The notes beneath the pieces were generated by a model. The model was not told the origin of the DNA. It saw nothing but the letters and a program-made list of their open reading frames with translations, and did no database searches. This document shows positions 44,006-56,171 of a stretch of 64,000 nt of DNA, piece by piece. Made by a program: the position numbers and the translations under genes. This stretch comes from Nyssa sinensis (Eukaryota; Streptophyta; Magnoliopsida; Cornales; Nyssaceae), in NCBI GenBank assembly GCA_008638375.1, contig CM018051.1, positions 13,074,369 through 13,138,368 of the forward strand, in the 5' to 3' direction. Each line of letters opens with the position of its first letter. Position 1 is the first letter of the stretch.

Positions 44006-44902
44006 ATTTGAGATAAGCTAATAATTATAAATTATAAACTCTTAAAATAACTATGAAATAAAATACATGCTTTTAATAGATATCATATTTACCATACATC
44101 AAACTCCTCAATTTTAAAAGAACTCATCATCGAATTCATCCATAAACTGAAAGAACAGAGTTATTAAATTGTTTGCGGATGTTTCGTAACTTGCAATTTC
44201 TCTTAATAATTTTCGTCCTTCGAAAAGTATGTCGAATTGCTTCGTATCTCCATGCATGTATGAATAAACGTGACTTTCTCTAAGAAATGGGCCAGTATAG
44301 CTCATGATAAGAATTGGGCCTATGCTATTCAAAGCTTAAATATGTGGTAGATGTTTGTCTAAACTAATAGTGAGTAAAAAGACCTGTTTATTACTATTAA
44401 GATTAGCACTCACATGAGACTCTAAGGTACTTGGTGGTGTTCATGTCTTCAAATTTTTCGATTGTCGCAATAACCTTATTTATACTACATTTTATTTTCT
44501 CTTCACTTCTTATAATTATGTTCAAAGTATGGAATAACTTGATTTTCTCTTTTTAAAACAAAAAAGTTCTTTGTAAGGATGAAACGTCTTCCAACTGTTT
44601 AATATTTACAATCTTATCACTCAAATAACCTCAACAATTTTTTATTTGCTTCTCCCTTGGTGTTAGGAAAAAGTTTTGAAAAATTTTCTTTATTCCCAAT
44701 AATATATTCTAGCATTGTAACATAATCCCAAATTAGTTTATATTTATCTTCTAAAATTTATAAATGATTTATTGGCAAAAATATTTCCATCATTAGGTTC
44801 AACGTTCTTGACCATGAACGAATATATCTTTTACCATGACATTGCTTATGCCTTTATAAATCAAACTATCATTTTTTCGCTAATTTAGTTAGTTTACCTT
44901 TT
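44006..44902 (-). other. About 0.9-kb local inversion in copy B
   Basis: The left break follows AATATTTTTTAG (44005) and the right break precedes TTATTATTTTAGATAAAA. Copies A and C keep the other orientation across the left break, so this inversion is the derived state. Confidence 0.9.
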
Positions 44903-44938
44903 TATTATTTTAGATAAAATATCTATCTTCTTTATTAT

Positions 44939-45472
44939 TTTGTATGCTTCACTTTTTGGCTGGTAAGGGCTCCGAACTTCGTTGCCTGAGGAACACTTAA
45001 AGAAAAAGGATTAGAGGGCCACCGGGTTGGCTCCGGTAGTAGCCGCTCTGATGCTTAAGTCAATAAACTGAATTGAAAGACTGTAATTGTAAACCAAAGA
45101 ATGAGCATGAATGTAACAGTGTACCTTAGGGTTTTATTTATAGGCTAGAGATTCCTAAGTTGAATAAGATTTGGAGCCATGAAAGTAGGGATTTGATCAT
45201 CGGAGAATGGCAGTTACCATGTTGGACACTACGCTCGAGAGATAACCACGGGTGGCAGTTTCCTTGTAAAAGACTGTTTCCTTATCCTTAGCTCGGTAGG
45301 ATGCTTAAAGCGGTAGTGAGCTCTGAACCCTGATGAATGCTCTGAAGGACTATGCTCGGACCTGTGGGCTCTAGAGGCCAGGCTTTTAACCCTGCTCTGA
45401 ATGGTCGAGCTTTTGGTGTTCTATAGTTACATGTGTCATATGAGGACTAGTCTGTTACTTTGTGGTATATCA
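44939..45472 (-). repeat. 3' LTR of Tat-B
   Basis: Minus TGATATACCACAAAGTAACA to GTGAAGCATAC; duplicate of 1989-2520. Confidence 0.8.
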
Positions 45473-45492
45473 GTTACTCTCCCCCTGAGCCT
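45473..45492 (-). promoter_or_regulatory. Polypurine tract of Tat-B
   Basis: Minus AGGCTCAGGGGGAGAGTAAC next to the LTR. Confidence 0.8.
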
Positions 45493-45678
45493 TAGTTGGA
45501 GCTTAACGCGTAACTAGGGCTATGAGCTCACAAAAAGTCACACGTTCTGTCTTTCCATTTTTCAAGACGACTGTTGGCGTATCATTTATTGCACAGCCCG
45601 TTGTTTGGGCTTTTGAGACCATGATTGTCTCCAACCGCCACGGTTATTTGGCTTGGTAGGCCCACATTTTTTAAGTTG

Positions 45679-45687
45679 TATATAAAG
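45679..45687 (+). promoter_or_regulatory. TATA box of Tat-B accessory gene
   Basis: TATATAAAGAGGGGGAAAGG, same context and distance to the ATG as in the other two copies. Confidence 0.6.
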
Positions 45688-45899
45688 AGGGGGAAAGGCT
45701 TGATATGCCTTCTTTCTTCACTTGTTTTTATTGTATCGAAAGAAATTCTGCCATTGTTGAGCCTGAGTGACCGGTGAATCCTGAAGTTTGAAGAGTGTTT
45801 ATTATCCGAGGCTCCCATCTCCATGTTTGGTTTCAGGTTTGATTTTAGTCTCTCTTATTGTCCTCTTTTCTTTACTTCTTCTTTTCCTTGTTCCCGACA

Positions 45900-47807
45900 A
45901 TGTTTAGTTCTTCACCATCCTCTAGTTCTAGTGACGGTACAGGAAGTTCGACTGTGTCATCCCGTGTCCAAGCCGTAGATAGTCATTCCTCCGGTAGTGC
46001 CGGAAATAGGTCAGTAGGATCTCCCTCCAGTTCGGAGGTTAGAATAGTAGATGTTTTCTTGGAACCTAGAAATAGGGTTGGAGAGACCTCTGGTCGATCT
46101 TCTCAAAGGGAAGAAGGGGAAAGTGCCATTACTGAGGGCATGATAAAGGAATTGAGGGAAAAGTATGATTTCCCCTCAAACGTCACCTGTAGGGTATCGG
46201 GCGCCCTGGATCGCCCATATGATGTTAAGGAAGGCGAAATTTGTGTTTACCTTGCATGGTTCGAGATGTGATTAAGACTCCCTCTTCCTGACTTGGTTAG
46301 GTAGTTTTTCTGTTAGTTTAATATTTGCCTAGCCGATCTTAACCTTAATAGTTTGAGGCATCTTCTAGGGTTTATAATGCTAGGGCACTAGAACAATGTT
46401 GATGTGTCCCTTGAGTTGATCCATAGCAATATGGATCTGAAATACATGAGGTCGGAAAGCCTCTTTTATATGTCTTTCGATAGGGGGTTCAGACCCCTTT
46501 CCTCTGTACCCACTTCCAATATAACTTGGAAGAAGTGGTATTTCTTCGTTGAAAGAGGATGGGAACATGAAGACTTCCGAGATCATATCTCAACATTCCC
46601 CCGTACTATCGGGATCAAGGGTGAGACCCAATTTTCTTGTGGCTACTTTGGTTCTGTTTTATTGCTTTGACTTCTAAGCTGCTCAATTAACCATTATTCT
46701 TATGTTTTCTGTGCAGATAAGAGTGCTTAGAAGAGGTCTATTTTTACCACTGACCTCTAGGACCAGTATCGTCAGCTCCTCTAGACCTCTAACAGAGCTC
46801 ATACAGTCATCATTACCCCAGAGAATCTTATGACTGCTAATAAACGTGCAGAAGAGCTCAAGAAATCTTTGATGGAAAAGTGGGCTTCAGGGCCACAGAA
46901 GAAGGTGGGGGAGACTTCTTACCCTGTGGAGCCTTCCCTTCAAGTGAAAATGAGGAGGTTGATCTCCAGCTCTCCTAAACGTACTCAATCTGAGGACGAG
47001 AGGGAAGCCCCCACCACAATATCAATGGTTCCTCCTGCCCTAATCAATCGAATAAGTAGGGGAACTCGACTGCCAGAGCCCTCAAAGCTTCAGATGATTC
47101 CGGCTACCAGGCCGCTAAGAAGGCCCTGATGGAGTTTTGGGATAAGGGCCCTCTAAAGTTCAGGGGGTAGAAGCCGGAGAAGTTAATGGCTGAGCTTGCT
47201 TCCCTTCAAATCAAGGTAACTTCCTAATTTCTCCTATTTTCTCTCCTTTTTTCTCTTATTATTACTGACTTGCTTACTTTGTATCCTGCAGTCCATGCAC
47301 ACTCTTGCAGCTCTAACAAAGACTTCTCCAAATTTAGAAGAAGTTGACAAACTTCAGGCTGAACTAGACGAAGTTAAACTGCAGCTGGGGATGGCTCAGT
47401 CTGCAGCCTATGCTGCTAAGAAGAGGTCAAAGGAGCTGTCTAATTCTTTGGCCGTAATGGAGCTTGAGAAGGATCTTTATGCTCGAAAGGTAAAAGATCT
47501 CCAAAATAAATTCGATGACTTCCGATATGCCTCCGATCAAAAGCTCCAAGACGCAATTGCTTCTGCCAGGATTGAGACTGAAGCGGAGATGAGGGCTGAA
47601 GTCGAAAAGATGGGTAACGAGCTAATCCAATTTGGGTTTAACAACTTCCGATCTAAACTTCTTTCTAAGTTCCTGGATTTTGACTTGTCAGCGATTGAAG
47701 GTACTGAAGCCCCTCCTCCCGATGTTGCAGCTTCGAGCAAAGACAGTGAAGCCACTCCTTCCGAACTTCACCCAGCAGAGGGGCCAGCCCCAGCTGACTC
47801 AGTCTGA
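45900..47807 (+). pseudogene. Spliced antisense accessory gene of Tat-B (PF04195-like)
   Basis: Exons 45900-46620, 46717-47215 and 47292-47807, introns with GT...AG ends at the same places as in the other copies. The start MFSSSPSSSSSDGTGSST gives a Ser-rich tail; an in-frame ATG 14 codons upstream (45858) is possible, but the other copies support 45900. The core contains IKELREKYDFPSNVTCRVSG and NITWKKWYFFVERGW. Exon 3 has a coiled coil (VMELEKDLYARKVKDLQNKF) and NELIQFGFNNFRSKLLSKF, then a Glu/Pro/Ala tail ending DSV-TGA. Stops lie at 46269-46271 and several after it in exon 1, and in exon 2. Confidence 0.75.
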
Positions 47808-48479
47808 GACCTCTTATATGTATCTTGTTATTTATTTTTGAATACTGATGTACTTGAACATATTTGTTAATGAAATTGTCTTTTCTTTAGAGCTTTGAGT
47901 GTCCTTACCCTTTTGAACTATAACATTTGTGAATTCTGAGGATTGTTGTGAATGCCAAGTAGATTCAGCACTATCCCAAGTTATTGCTGCTCTGTAGTAT
48001 ATGAATGGGCCCCAGCCTTTCAAACTTGCAATTACCATAAGTAAAGTTGTTCAAGAACTATTTGTATTTTCGATCAGCCTCTATGATTAGTGGGCTGTCT
48101 CCCGAGCTGAACAACTTGTAACAATTTGAACCAAACTGCTAAGGAAATTTCGCAACAACTGTGCATATCTCTCAAAATCAGAACAAAATAGGAAGACCAA
48201 AGTAAATAACTGAGCCTGAGTCTAACATTGGAGGCAGTTGAATTAGAACTTGTACTGAGTAACTTGAGTAGCAGGACTTGCAATGATTTTGATCTACTGG
48301 GGAACTCGTAATAACAAAATGCTCACGGTGAGGGTTTGTTCCACCAGGACTTAAAGTAATTAAATAGATCAAAACCTCTTTTATCATGGTTGATTTGAAC
48401 AAGAGACTTTGTAATTAATGAACCAGAACTAGTAGCTATGTATTGAGATCATATATTCTTTCTGAGCAGGTTCATCCTT
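47808..48479. other. Tat-B spacer; no gene
   Basis: Sequence between the accessory gene's 3' end and the repeat array. Small minus frames here have no motif. It differs from the corresponding part of Tat-1, which carries the small antisense frame. Confidence 0.5.
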
Positions 48480-49050
48480 GTATAGAGTTGGTCCAGACCT
48501 GTAGGACTTACGATGGACCAGACCTAGAGGTCTGTGCATTGAGATGGACCAGGCCTAAACGACTTGTAATAGATACAAGGCTTTAGGGGTCAGTACGATG
48601 GACCAGACCTGGAGGTCTGTGCATTGATAGGACCAGGCCTAAAGGACTTGTAACGGATACAAGGCTTTAGGGGTCAATACGATGGACCAGACCTGGGGGT
48701 CTGTGCATTGAGAGGACCAGGCCTAAAGAACTTGTAATGGATACAAGGCTTTAGGGGTCAATACGATAGACCAGACTTGGAGGTCTGTGCATTAAGAGGA
48801 CCAGGCCTAAAGGACTTGTAATAGATAAAAGGCTTTAGGGGTCAATAAGATGGACCAGACCTGAGGGTCTATGCATTGAGAGGACCGGGCCTAAAGAACT
48901 TGTAATGGATACAAGGCTTTAGGGGTCAATACGATGGACCAGACCTGGAGGTCTGTGCATTAAGAGGACCAGGCCTAAAGGACTTGTAATGGATACAAGG
49001 CTTTAGGGGTCAATACAATGGACCAGACGTGGGGGTCTGTGCATTAAGAT
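48480..49050 (-). repeat. Tandem array of about 6 units of 84 bp with hairpins
   Basis: Each unit contains CAGACCT-GG-AGGTCTG (for example 48604-48619), a perfect 7-bp inverted repeat, and a longer nested one built from CCTAAAG...CTTTAGG with CTTGT...ACAAG inside. On the element's sense strand the first hairpin is followed by GGTCCATC, exactly as in the Tat-1 array. The array lies between integrase and the accessory gene. Confidence 0.85.
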
Positions 49051-49090
49051 GGGAATATTTGGCGGAGATTTTTTAAGAGAGAAAACATCT

Positions 49091-52000
49091 TTATTGATAA
49101 TATTTTCGTAAATGTTCTACATTCTAAGGCCTGGGTATAGGTTTCCCAGTCATGTTTTCTAACCACTATATGGTAGGTCTGACAATATTTGTTACTCTGT
49201 ATAGGCCTTCCCAGTTGGGCGACAGCTTTCCCATAGTGGGATCTTTGGTATTCGGGAACATTCTTTTCAGGACAAGATCTCCAATTTGAAAGCTGATGGG
49301 TCTTAGCCCCAGTTTAAAGCTGTTGGCCATCCTGATCCTGGCTTGATCCCGCTTTTTTTCAAGTAAGTTTAGGTTCTCTGCAAGCTGCTGATCGTTAGCC
49401 TCTTGATTGAAAGCTTTAGTTCTTAGGGTAGGCATACCGATCTCAACAGGGATCACAACTTCGGTACCATAGGCAAGTGAAAAGGGAGTTTCAGAGGTAG
49501 GAGTTCTTTTGGTGGTTCTGTAGGCCTAGAAAACTCTAGAGAGCTCTTCAACCCATCTACCATTGGCTTCTTCCAACCTCTTCTTAAGAGCATCAAGGAT
49601 TATTCGGCTGGTGACCTCTGCTTGTCCATTGGCCTGAGGATGGCCTGGAGAGGCAAAATGTTGACTGATGTGCAGGTCCTGGCAAATTTTTTTGAAAACT
49701 TTGCCAGCAAACTGTGTATCATTATCTGAGATGATTGCGCATGATATGCAGAACCTACAGACTATGTTCTTCCAAGTGAAATTCTTGACTTTTTTCTCTA
49801 TAATGTGTGTTAGAGGCACTGCTTCTACCCATTTGAAGAAATAGTTAATGGCCACTAGTAAATATTTCCTATTCGATGCGGCTTTTGGTAACGGGCCTAT
49901 GATGTCCATCCCCCACTGAGCAAAGGGCCATGGGCTAGTAATAGGAATGAGCTCATGGTGGGGCTGGTGTTGGTAAGGAGCGAACCGTTGGTACCTGTCA
50001 CACATTTGGACGTACTCTTTTGCTTGCTTTAACATGTTAGGCCAATAGTAGCCTTGTGTTAGATCTCGATGGGTTATGGTTCTGCCCCCATTATAGTTTC
50101 CACGGATTTCTTCATGTATTTCTGTCAAAACATACTGAGACTCCTCTGGAGACAGACATCTCAGCAAGGGTTGAGAATAAGACCCGCGATAAAGCTTCCT
50201 ATTCATAACAAGGTACCGAGCTGCCCTAATTCGGATCTTTCTAGCCTTGTTCTTGTCTTCTGGGAGGAGCCCTCCTTCTAGGTATTGGAGGATGAGAGTC
50301 ATCTAGGTCTGGGTTTGCTCTGTAGCTTGAGCAACTTAGACCTCTTTCATGTTTGGTTCTGATTGATAGGAGATTTTTACCGTGGATTCTCCTTCGGCCT
50401 TGAGGTGGGAGGCCATATTTGCCAGTGTGTCAGCCCTGGAATTCTGCCCTCTTTTAATTTTCTAGATTGTAAACTTTTGGAAGGGCTGCTTCAGTAATTT
50501 TACCAGTTTTGAATACCGAATCATTCTATCATCTTTGATAGAAAATTCTCCCAGAACTTGGCTTACCACTAGTTGTGAGTCAGAGAAGACCTTGAGGTTT
50601 TGAGCCTCGTATTCCAAAGCTAATTTCAATCCAAGGATAAGGGCTTTGTACTCAGCTTCATTGTTTAAAGCCCTGAATCCCAAGCTTATTGCTTTCTCTA
50701 CTACCAGTCCCTCTAGGGACTGCAGCACCAAACCGACACCAGAGCCGTGGTTTGTAGAGGACCCGTCGATATAGAGCTGCCATGGGGCTGAATTCTCACT
50801 GAGCTGTGCTTTATCATGTAGTGTTGGGGTGAATTCAGCAACGAAATCTGCTAATGCTTGTCCTTTGATGGAGGTTCGTGGAGCGTAAGATATGTCGAAT
50901 TCCCCCAATTCTACTGACCACTTAACCAGTCGTCCTGAGACTTCTGGCCTCCAAAGGACTGTCTTTAGTGGATAGGTTGTTGGAATTTCAATAAGATGAG
51001 CTTGAAAGTAGGGTCTAAGCTTCCGGGCTCAGGTTATTAGGACGAAGGCTAATTTCTCAATCTCTGGATACCTTTTTTCTGTGTCTAGTAATGCCCTGCT
51101 AATATAGAATATGGGCTTCTAGACTCCCCTGTCCTATCTGACCAGTACAGAACTGATAACGTTTTTGGAGACACAAGATACAGAAGTAGCTTTTCCCCTT
51201 GGACTAACTTTGATAAGAGTTCAGGCAAAGCTAGGTATTCTTTCAGCTCTTGAAAGGCTTTTTCACACTCTTCTGTCTACTATAGAGCTTTGTTATCCTT
51301 CAAAGCTTTGAAGAACGGTAGGAAACGATCAGTGGACATGGAGATAAATCTGCTTAGAGCTGCAATTCGGCCGTTTAGAACTTGAATGTCTTTCTTGGTC
51401 TTTAAGGACTCTAGCTCAATTAAAGCCCCGATCTGAGTGAGGTCCGCTTCAATGCCTCTTTAGGAGACAATGTACCCTAAGAATTTTTCCTTAGTTACAC
51501 CAAAAATGCATTTCGAGGGATTCAGTTTCATCTTATGTTGTTTTAATATATCAAATGTCTGAGTTAAGTGCTGGAGGTGGCTACTCTTTCGTAAGCTCTT
51601 GACCAGCATGTCATCAATATAAACCTCCATGGTACTACCGATCAGAGGACTGAACATCTTATTAACCAGACGCTGATATATGGCCCCAGCATTCTTTAGT
51701 CCGAACGGCATCACTTTATAGTAATAGAGACCTCGTTCAGTTATGAATGCTCTCTTTTCCTGGTCTAGAGGGTACATCTGGATTTGGTTATATCCTGAGT
51801 AGGCATCCATGAAGTTCATGAGTTCATGCCCTGCAGTAGTATCAATTAGCTGATCTATCCTTGGCAGAGGAAAGCTATCTTTGGGACAAGCTTTATTGAG
51901 GTCTGTATGGTCAACATAGACTCTCCACTTGCCATTTTTCTTCTTGACCAGAACGGTGTTGGCTAGCCAATCAAGGTAAAATACCTCTCATATCATCTTG

Positions 52001-52590
52001 GCCTCAAGTAGCCTCTAGACCTCTTTATTAATGACCTAATGCCGCTCTGGAACGAGTGGCCTTCTTTTTTGTCTCACTAGGGGGTGATCAGGGTCTACCA
52101 TCAACTTGTGAGTGATGAGATCTGGATCTATGCCTTCCATATCCTTTGTTTCCCAGGAAAACACTAAGAGGTTGTTCCTTAGAAGTTTTATCATCTCTTC
52201 CTGCTCGGCAGGTGTCAGGTCTGGACCTATCTGTAAGTAACATCCTTGTTTTTCTGAGCTAACCAGCACTTTGATAGGGTCTCCTACGGGCTTAGCTCTG
52301 CTGTCCCTTCTTCTAGGGGCTTAAAGGCTCATCAATTCTAGAAAGGCAGTCCTCCGCCTCGCGATGGTGGGTGAATTCTGGACCCACGCATTCACGAACG
52401 TGCAGTAATTACTATTTGGGGGCCCTCTCCTTGAGCGCGAGAGCATGACACTCTCGAGAGGTCGGTTGACATCCTCTGACGGAGTAAACAATATGATTAT
52501 GGACGTACTTCAAGCATTGGTGGAGGGTTGAAGTGACTGCTCCCATTTGGTGCAGCCAAGGTCTCTCAATTATGACATTATAAGGGGACT
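49091..52590 (-). pseudogene. Tat-B pol: RT, two RNase H domains, integrase
   Basis: Integrase (50302-49091) keeps HEEIRGNYNGGRTITHRDL, WGMDIIGPLPKA, DNDTQFAGKVF and GHPQANGQAEV; its C-terminus reads KLSPNWEGLYRV and, after a stop, NVEHLRKYYQ with TAA at 49091. The second RNase H (50908-50462) has LYIDGSSTNHGSGVG and NEAEYKALILG. RT (51819-51460) has VMPFGLKNAGAIYQ and YIDDMLVKS. The pol N-terminus is near 52269 (GPDLTPAEQEEMIKLL). Frame changes occur at about 52600, 52400 and 51200, with several stops. Most residues that are stops in Tat-1 are sense codons here, which helps to read both. Confidence 0.85.
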
Positions 52591-54779
52591 TGGCATTCAG
52601 AGCCATGTATTCCGACATTATGGTCTTTTGTCCATCTCCCTCTCCTGCTGTGGTTGGAAGGCCCCAACGGGGTACTGAGGTTCCTATCGAACCCTACCAT
52701 GATAACAATGGTGGGCTTGATATCATTGGGATTGAGCTTCATCTGTTTGAGGGGTTTGTAGAATAGCACGTTCGCAGAACTCCCTGTGTCCACCAAAACT
52801 CTTTGACTCTCAAAGTTGGCAATTTTGAGGGAGATAACAAGGGCATCACTGTGAGGACAGTGCACTCCTGCAAGATCCTGATCTGAGAACTGGATTTCAG
52901 GTACTGGCCTCAATCTTTTCTCGATATTGGAGATCTGTAATATGTTGGGAGTAATTCTGGCCTTCCGAGCATACCGCTTTCTTGCTCGGTTAGACATCCC
53001 TATTACCGGGGTATCTACATGGAGGACGAAGATAACTGATTGTTCTGCTGCTGAGGTTCATTCTGTCCTTCCCTTTGTTTTGGCCTCTAGTCCGGCCTCC
53101 TCTGTTGGGGTCTATCATTGCGGGGGTTCTACCTCCCGTCCTGTCTGACAAATTTTCGTGTCGTCCTCTTCTTATGAGCTGTTCTATTTCATGTTTAAGG
53201 GACTTGCATGTGTCGGTTGCATGTCCATGGTCTTTATGGAAATCACAATACTTGCTCTGGTCCCGATAGTTAGGATCGCCTCTTAACGGTTTTGACCATC
53301 TTAGGTTTTCACGAGATCGGACTTGCCGAAGTATGTGAGTTAGGGAGCCGTTTAGAGGAGTAAAGGTGGTGAATCCCCTTGGAGTAGTGTTATATGGAGT
53401 TCTGGATGCCACTCTTTTTTTTGGGCTTCTGTCCCTCTTCCTAGCTGTACTAAGGTCCCTCTTCTGATCATCCTTCTTTTGGCCATCCTTCTTTAGGTCA
53501 TCCTTTTGGGTCTGCTATTTAATCTTTTGGGAGGTATTCTTTGCTTCCTCCAAATTTATATATTTCCTGGCCCGATCCATGAAAGCTGCCATGTCGGTAG
53601 GAGGGCTCTTCGTTAGAGAATCCCTGAAACCTCCATGAGCAAGACTAGAGGTCAGAGCGGCCACCAAGAAGCTTGAGCTACAATCTGTAATATCAGTGAG
53701 TTCGGCATTGAAGCATGCGATGTAATCCCTGAGGGGCTCCTCCTTGGACTGTTTCACATTTAATAAGAACTTAGGGCCCTTCCTCAGCCTTCTGCTGGTC
53801 ATGAACCTGTCTAGGAAGCGCCTGCCGAACTCATAAAAGCTGGTAACTGAGTTCGGTAGGAGGTGGTGAAACCACTTCAGAGTAGTGCCTTTGAAGCTAG
53901 TCACGAATGTACGGCACATAAAGGCGTCAGAAGCCTCATGTAGTGCCATAGTATGCTGGTAATGGGAAAGGTGGTCCCCTAGGTCCCCGATCCCATCATA
54001 AAGAATGAACTTTGGGACAACAAATTTTTTCGGCCTCTCCTCAGCCATGATAGCAGGGGTGAACGGCGTGGCAAACCTCCCGAGCAGCCTGGCTAGTTCA
54101 TCCTGCTCGGGAGGGAGTTGAATGCCTCTCATTGCAACAGTGTGGTCCATGGAATCTGCAACTTCTTCAGCCCTCTGTGGATCTCTTGGCGGGATTGGTT
54201 GTTGCGAATTCTACCTTATGGCTTCAGTGCCTATGTGGACAGGATGACCCTGGTCCATGGCCGGAAAGTGACTTTGGTCCTCCTAAACTAGAGGAACTGG
54301 AGCCGCTTAAGGTTGAGACTTTTCTGGCACTGGATTTGCCCTCGAGGCCACCGGGGTTGGGACCCTTGTGGTGCTTCGGTAATGGATGTCTAGAGCAAAG
54401 CTGATATTCCCTTGCCTGCGGCTGCTGATGGCTGAGGATCTCTGCCAATGTGAGTAGCACCTTGGGGGCATACTGGCTGATTGCTGGGAATCTCTTCCTG
54501 GGGTCCTCCATCCGTGGTGGCAGTAGGGGGTTGTGTCCTCTAAGCAGCAATATTGACGGGTGGATTCGAAGGATTTGTTTCGTGATTTCGAGTAAGCATT
54601 GCCAAAGTTCTGGACATGGCTAGAAGCTGTTCTTGCATCAACTGGTTTTGTCGTTTGACTAAGTCAAGCTCTTGCTGCATGGGATCAATTGTTTGTCCCC
54701 TTCCTCGTCCTGCAGGCAGTCGGCGTTGAGGGTTTTGAGGATTTTGAGCATTCTTTCTCGGTTGGAGATTGGGAGCCAT
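52578..54779 (-). pseudogene. Tat-B gag and protease
   Basis: Starts at ATG 54779 (MAPNLQPRKNAQNPQNPQRR). The capsid region at 54150-53515 has RPKKFVVPKFILYDGIGD, LKWFHHLLPNSV and RRLRKGPKFLLNVKQSKEEP. The zinc-knuckle-like YCDFHKDHGHATDTC is near 53240. Protease VLVDTGSSANVLFYKP is near 52790. Gag runs in one frame to about 52990, with a stop at 54540 and others; a shift near 53020 moves to the protease frame. Confidence 0.85.
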
Positions 54780-54847
54780 GGTCGTTCGGTGAGAAGGAGG
54801 ATGAGTTTGTTCGTAAGTAGAGCACTTGGTGGAAAGAACGATTGTCA

Positions 54848-54867
54848 TTCCCACAGACGGCGCCAAA
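54848..54867 (-). promoter_or_regulatory. Primer binding site of Tat-B
   Basis: Minus TTTGGCGCCGTCTGTGGGAA, one base from the LTR end; the common form in plant Tat elements. Confidence 0.85.
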
Positions 54868-54868
54868 T

Positions 54869-54888
54869 TGATGCTGCACTTTTTTGTC
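54869..54888 (-). repeat. 5' LTR remnant of Tat-B
   Basis: Only the last part (minus ...AAAAAGTGCAGCATCA) is left before unrelated sequence. Confidence 0.7.
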
Positions 54889-55101
54889 CTGGCACATGGT
54901 AGGCTCCCTAACACAATATTGTCCGCTTTGGGTGCCTGTAGGTCTTATGGCCCGCACAGCTTTGTTCTTCTAAGGAGTAAAATGCATTGTGCTAGGAAGA
55001 GAGCAGCATGGGGCTTATCAAGCGATGCCAGTGCCCAACTCCTAACCGATGTGGGACTCAAAATGGCACAACACTTACCTCCAAAAACAAAAAAGCCAAA
55101 C
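54889..55101. other. LTR- or TRIM-like fragment, unassigned
   Basis: GC-richer block with AACACAATATTGTCCGCTTT, GGCCCGCACAGC and CCTAACCGATGTGGGACTC. Phrases of this kind (GTCCCACATCGG on minus) are frequent in short plant LTR-type repeats. It has no partner in the window and lies between Tat-B and duplicate copy 2. Confidence 0.45.
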
Positions 55102-55193
55102 ACAGGATTGTGCATTTAAAATTTGATGATGGGTAATTTCCTAATTTTTTTTTTTAGAGAGAGAGAGAGATATATATATATATAGAGAGAGAG

Positions 55194-55233
<40 letters not shown>

Positions 55234-55384
55234 TTATGTAAAGAAAAAGCATATATATTTTTGGGGAGAGTAAAAATTAACAATGAGATTAAAAACTCTC
55301 CAAAAGAATTGACAATTTCCTATCAAAAAATTTCATAACAAATTTCTCTTTTCTGATTCAGTCTGCTCTCTATTGGGTGACTGT

Positions 55385-55645
55385 TCACACCAGTGAACAA
55401 AGAATCAAATCAGTAGTATCAAAAGCCATAGACGCCTTCACACTGAAACTGGCCATCTGGGTAGAGTCATGAAGTGGCGCGTGGTTTCCACTGCCACCGT
55501 TTTGAGCGTCGTGGTGGTTTTGCTGGTGGTCGTCACCGGAGTTGGAGGGTGGACGGTAGTACATCCGCGCAGTCTGAGGGCAGTGAGAGTGAAACCTGGC
55601 TGCTATTCTCACCCCTGCATCCAATATCTCCACATACTTCCCCAT
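55385..55645 (-). CDS. Small conserved plant protein, unknown function, copy 2
   Basis: Intact 86-codon frame from ATG 55645: MGKYVEILDAGVRIAARFHS, HCPQTARMYYRPPSN, SGDDHQQNHHDAQNGGSGNH, ending FDTTDLILCSLV. It differs from the copy at 32215-32475 at about four residues. The residues in the likely conserved core (GVRIAARFHSHCPQTAR) are unchanged. Which copy is expressed cannot be told; both have similar upstream sequence. Confidence 0.65.
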   Translation of the reverse strand: MGKYVEILDAGVRIAARFHSHCPQTARMYYRPPSNSGDDHQQNHHDAQNGGSGNHAPLHDSTQMASFSVKASMAFDTTDLILCSLV

Positions 55646-56171
55646 TTGAGTTCTCTCTCTATACAGGAAACCTAGATATATCTTTTTCCTGGATCAATAT
55701 AGAGAGAAACAGCTAAGAAGAAAATGTGGAGAGCCCAAAAATAGGGTGAATGAGAGTTGATTGAATTGAAGAGGAAAGACTTTGTTGCTTATATAGGCCT
55801 TTCCAAAATCTCTCTCCTCCTCCCTTACACCTTGACTTTCCTTCCTCACCCTTTCTTTTTACATCTTCTGTTTTGCATGTGTCCTTCTTTTGAGTTTAAT
55901 TGTAATTGTGCCCACCTACTTGTAATTTTTCTATTTGACCCAAATGCTTTTACTGATTTTTCACATTTATACTCTGATCATGTGGTCTAACTACGTTGAT
56001 TGCGTTAATAAACTTAGTTTTATTCAACTCTTTCAATCTTGGGCAATCCTTTCTATGGGAATGCCTTACTCTAATCATTTGAATAACTTCTTGAATGATT
56101 GGACTGATGGTACATGTGGTTTAATCATCAAACTCTTAGGCGATGGTACGGATTTGATATTAAAAAAATCC

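Larger units (their letters stand above)
42952..44939 (+). mobile_element. Degenerate Ty3-like element, copy B, partly inverted
   Basis: Matches 1-1988, with 5' LTR 43319-43693 and primer site 43696-43707. From 44006 to about 44902 the sequence is the reverse complement of copy A 1053-1949, then direct orientation resumes in the 3' LTR to the Tat-B insertion. The inversion explains why the 72-codon frame is on minus here (44114-44332). Confidence 0.85.
44939..54888 (-). mobile_element. Tat-B: nearly complete Tat-lineage element
   Basis: Element sense is minus. From right to left: 5' LTR remnant (54869-54888), primer site, gag, protease, RT, RNase H domains and integrase (end 49091), 84-bp repeat array (48480-49050), antisense accessory gene (45900-47807), polypurine tract and 3' LTR (44939-45472). 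The 5' LTR is cut after about 20 bp by another sequence. The pol frame is interrupted by stops and at least four frameshifts. Confidence 0.9.
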
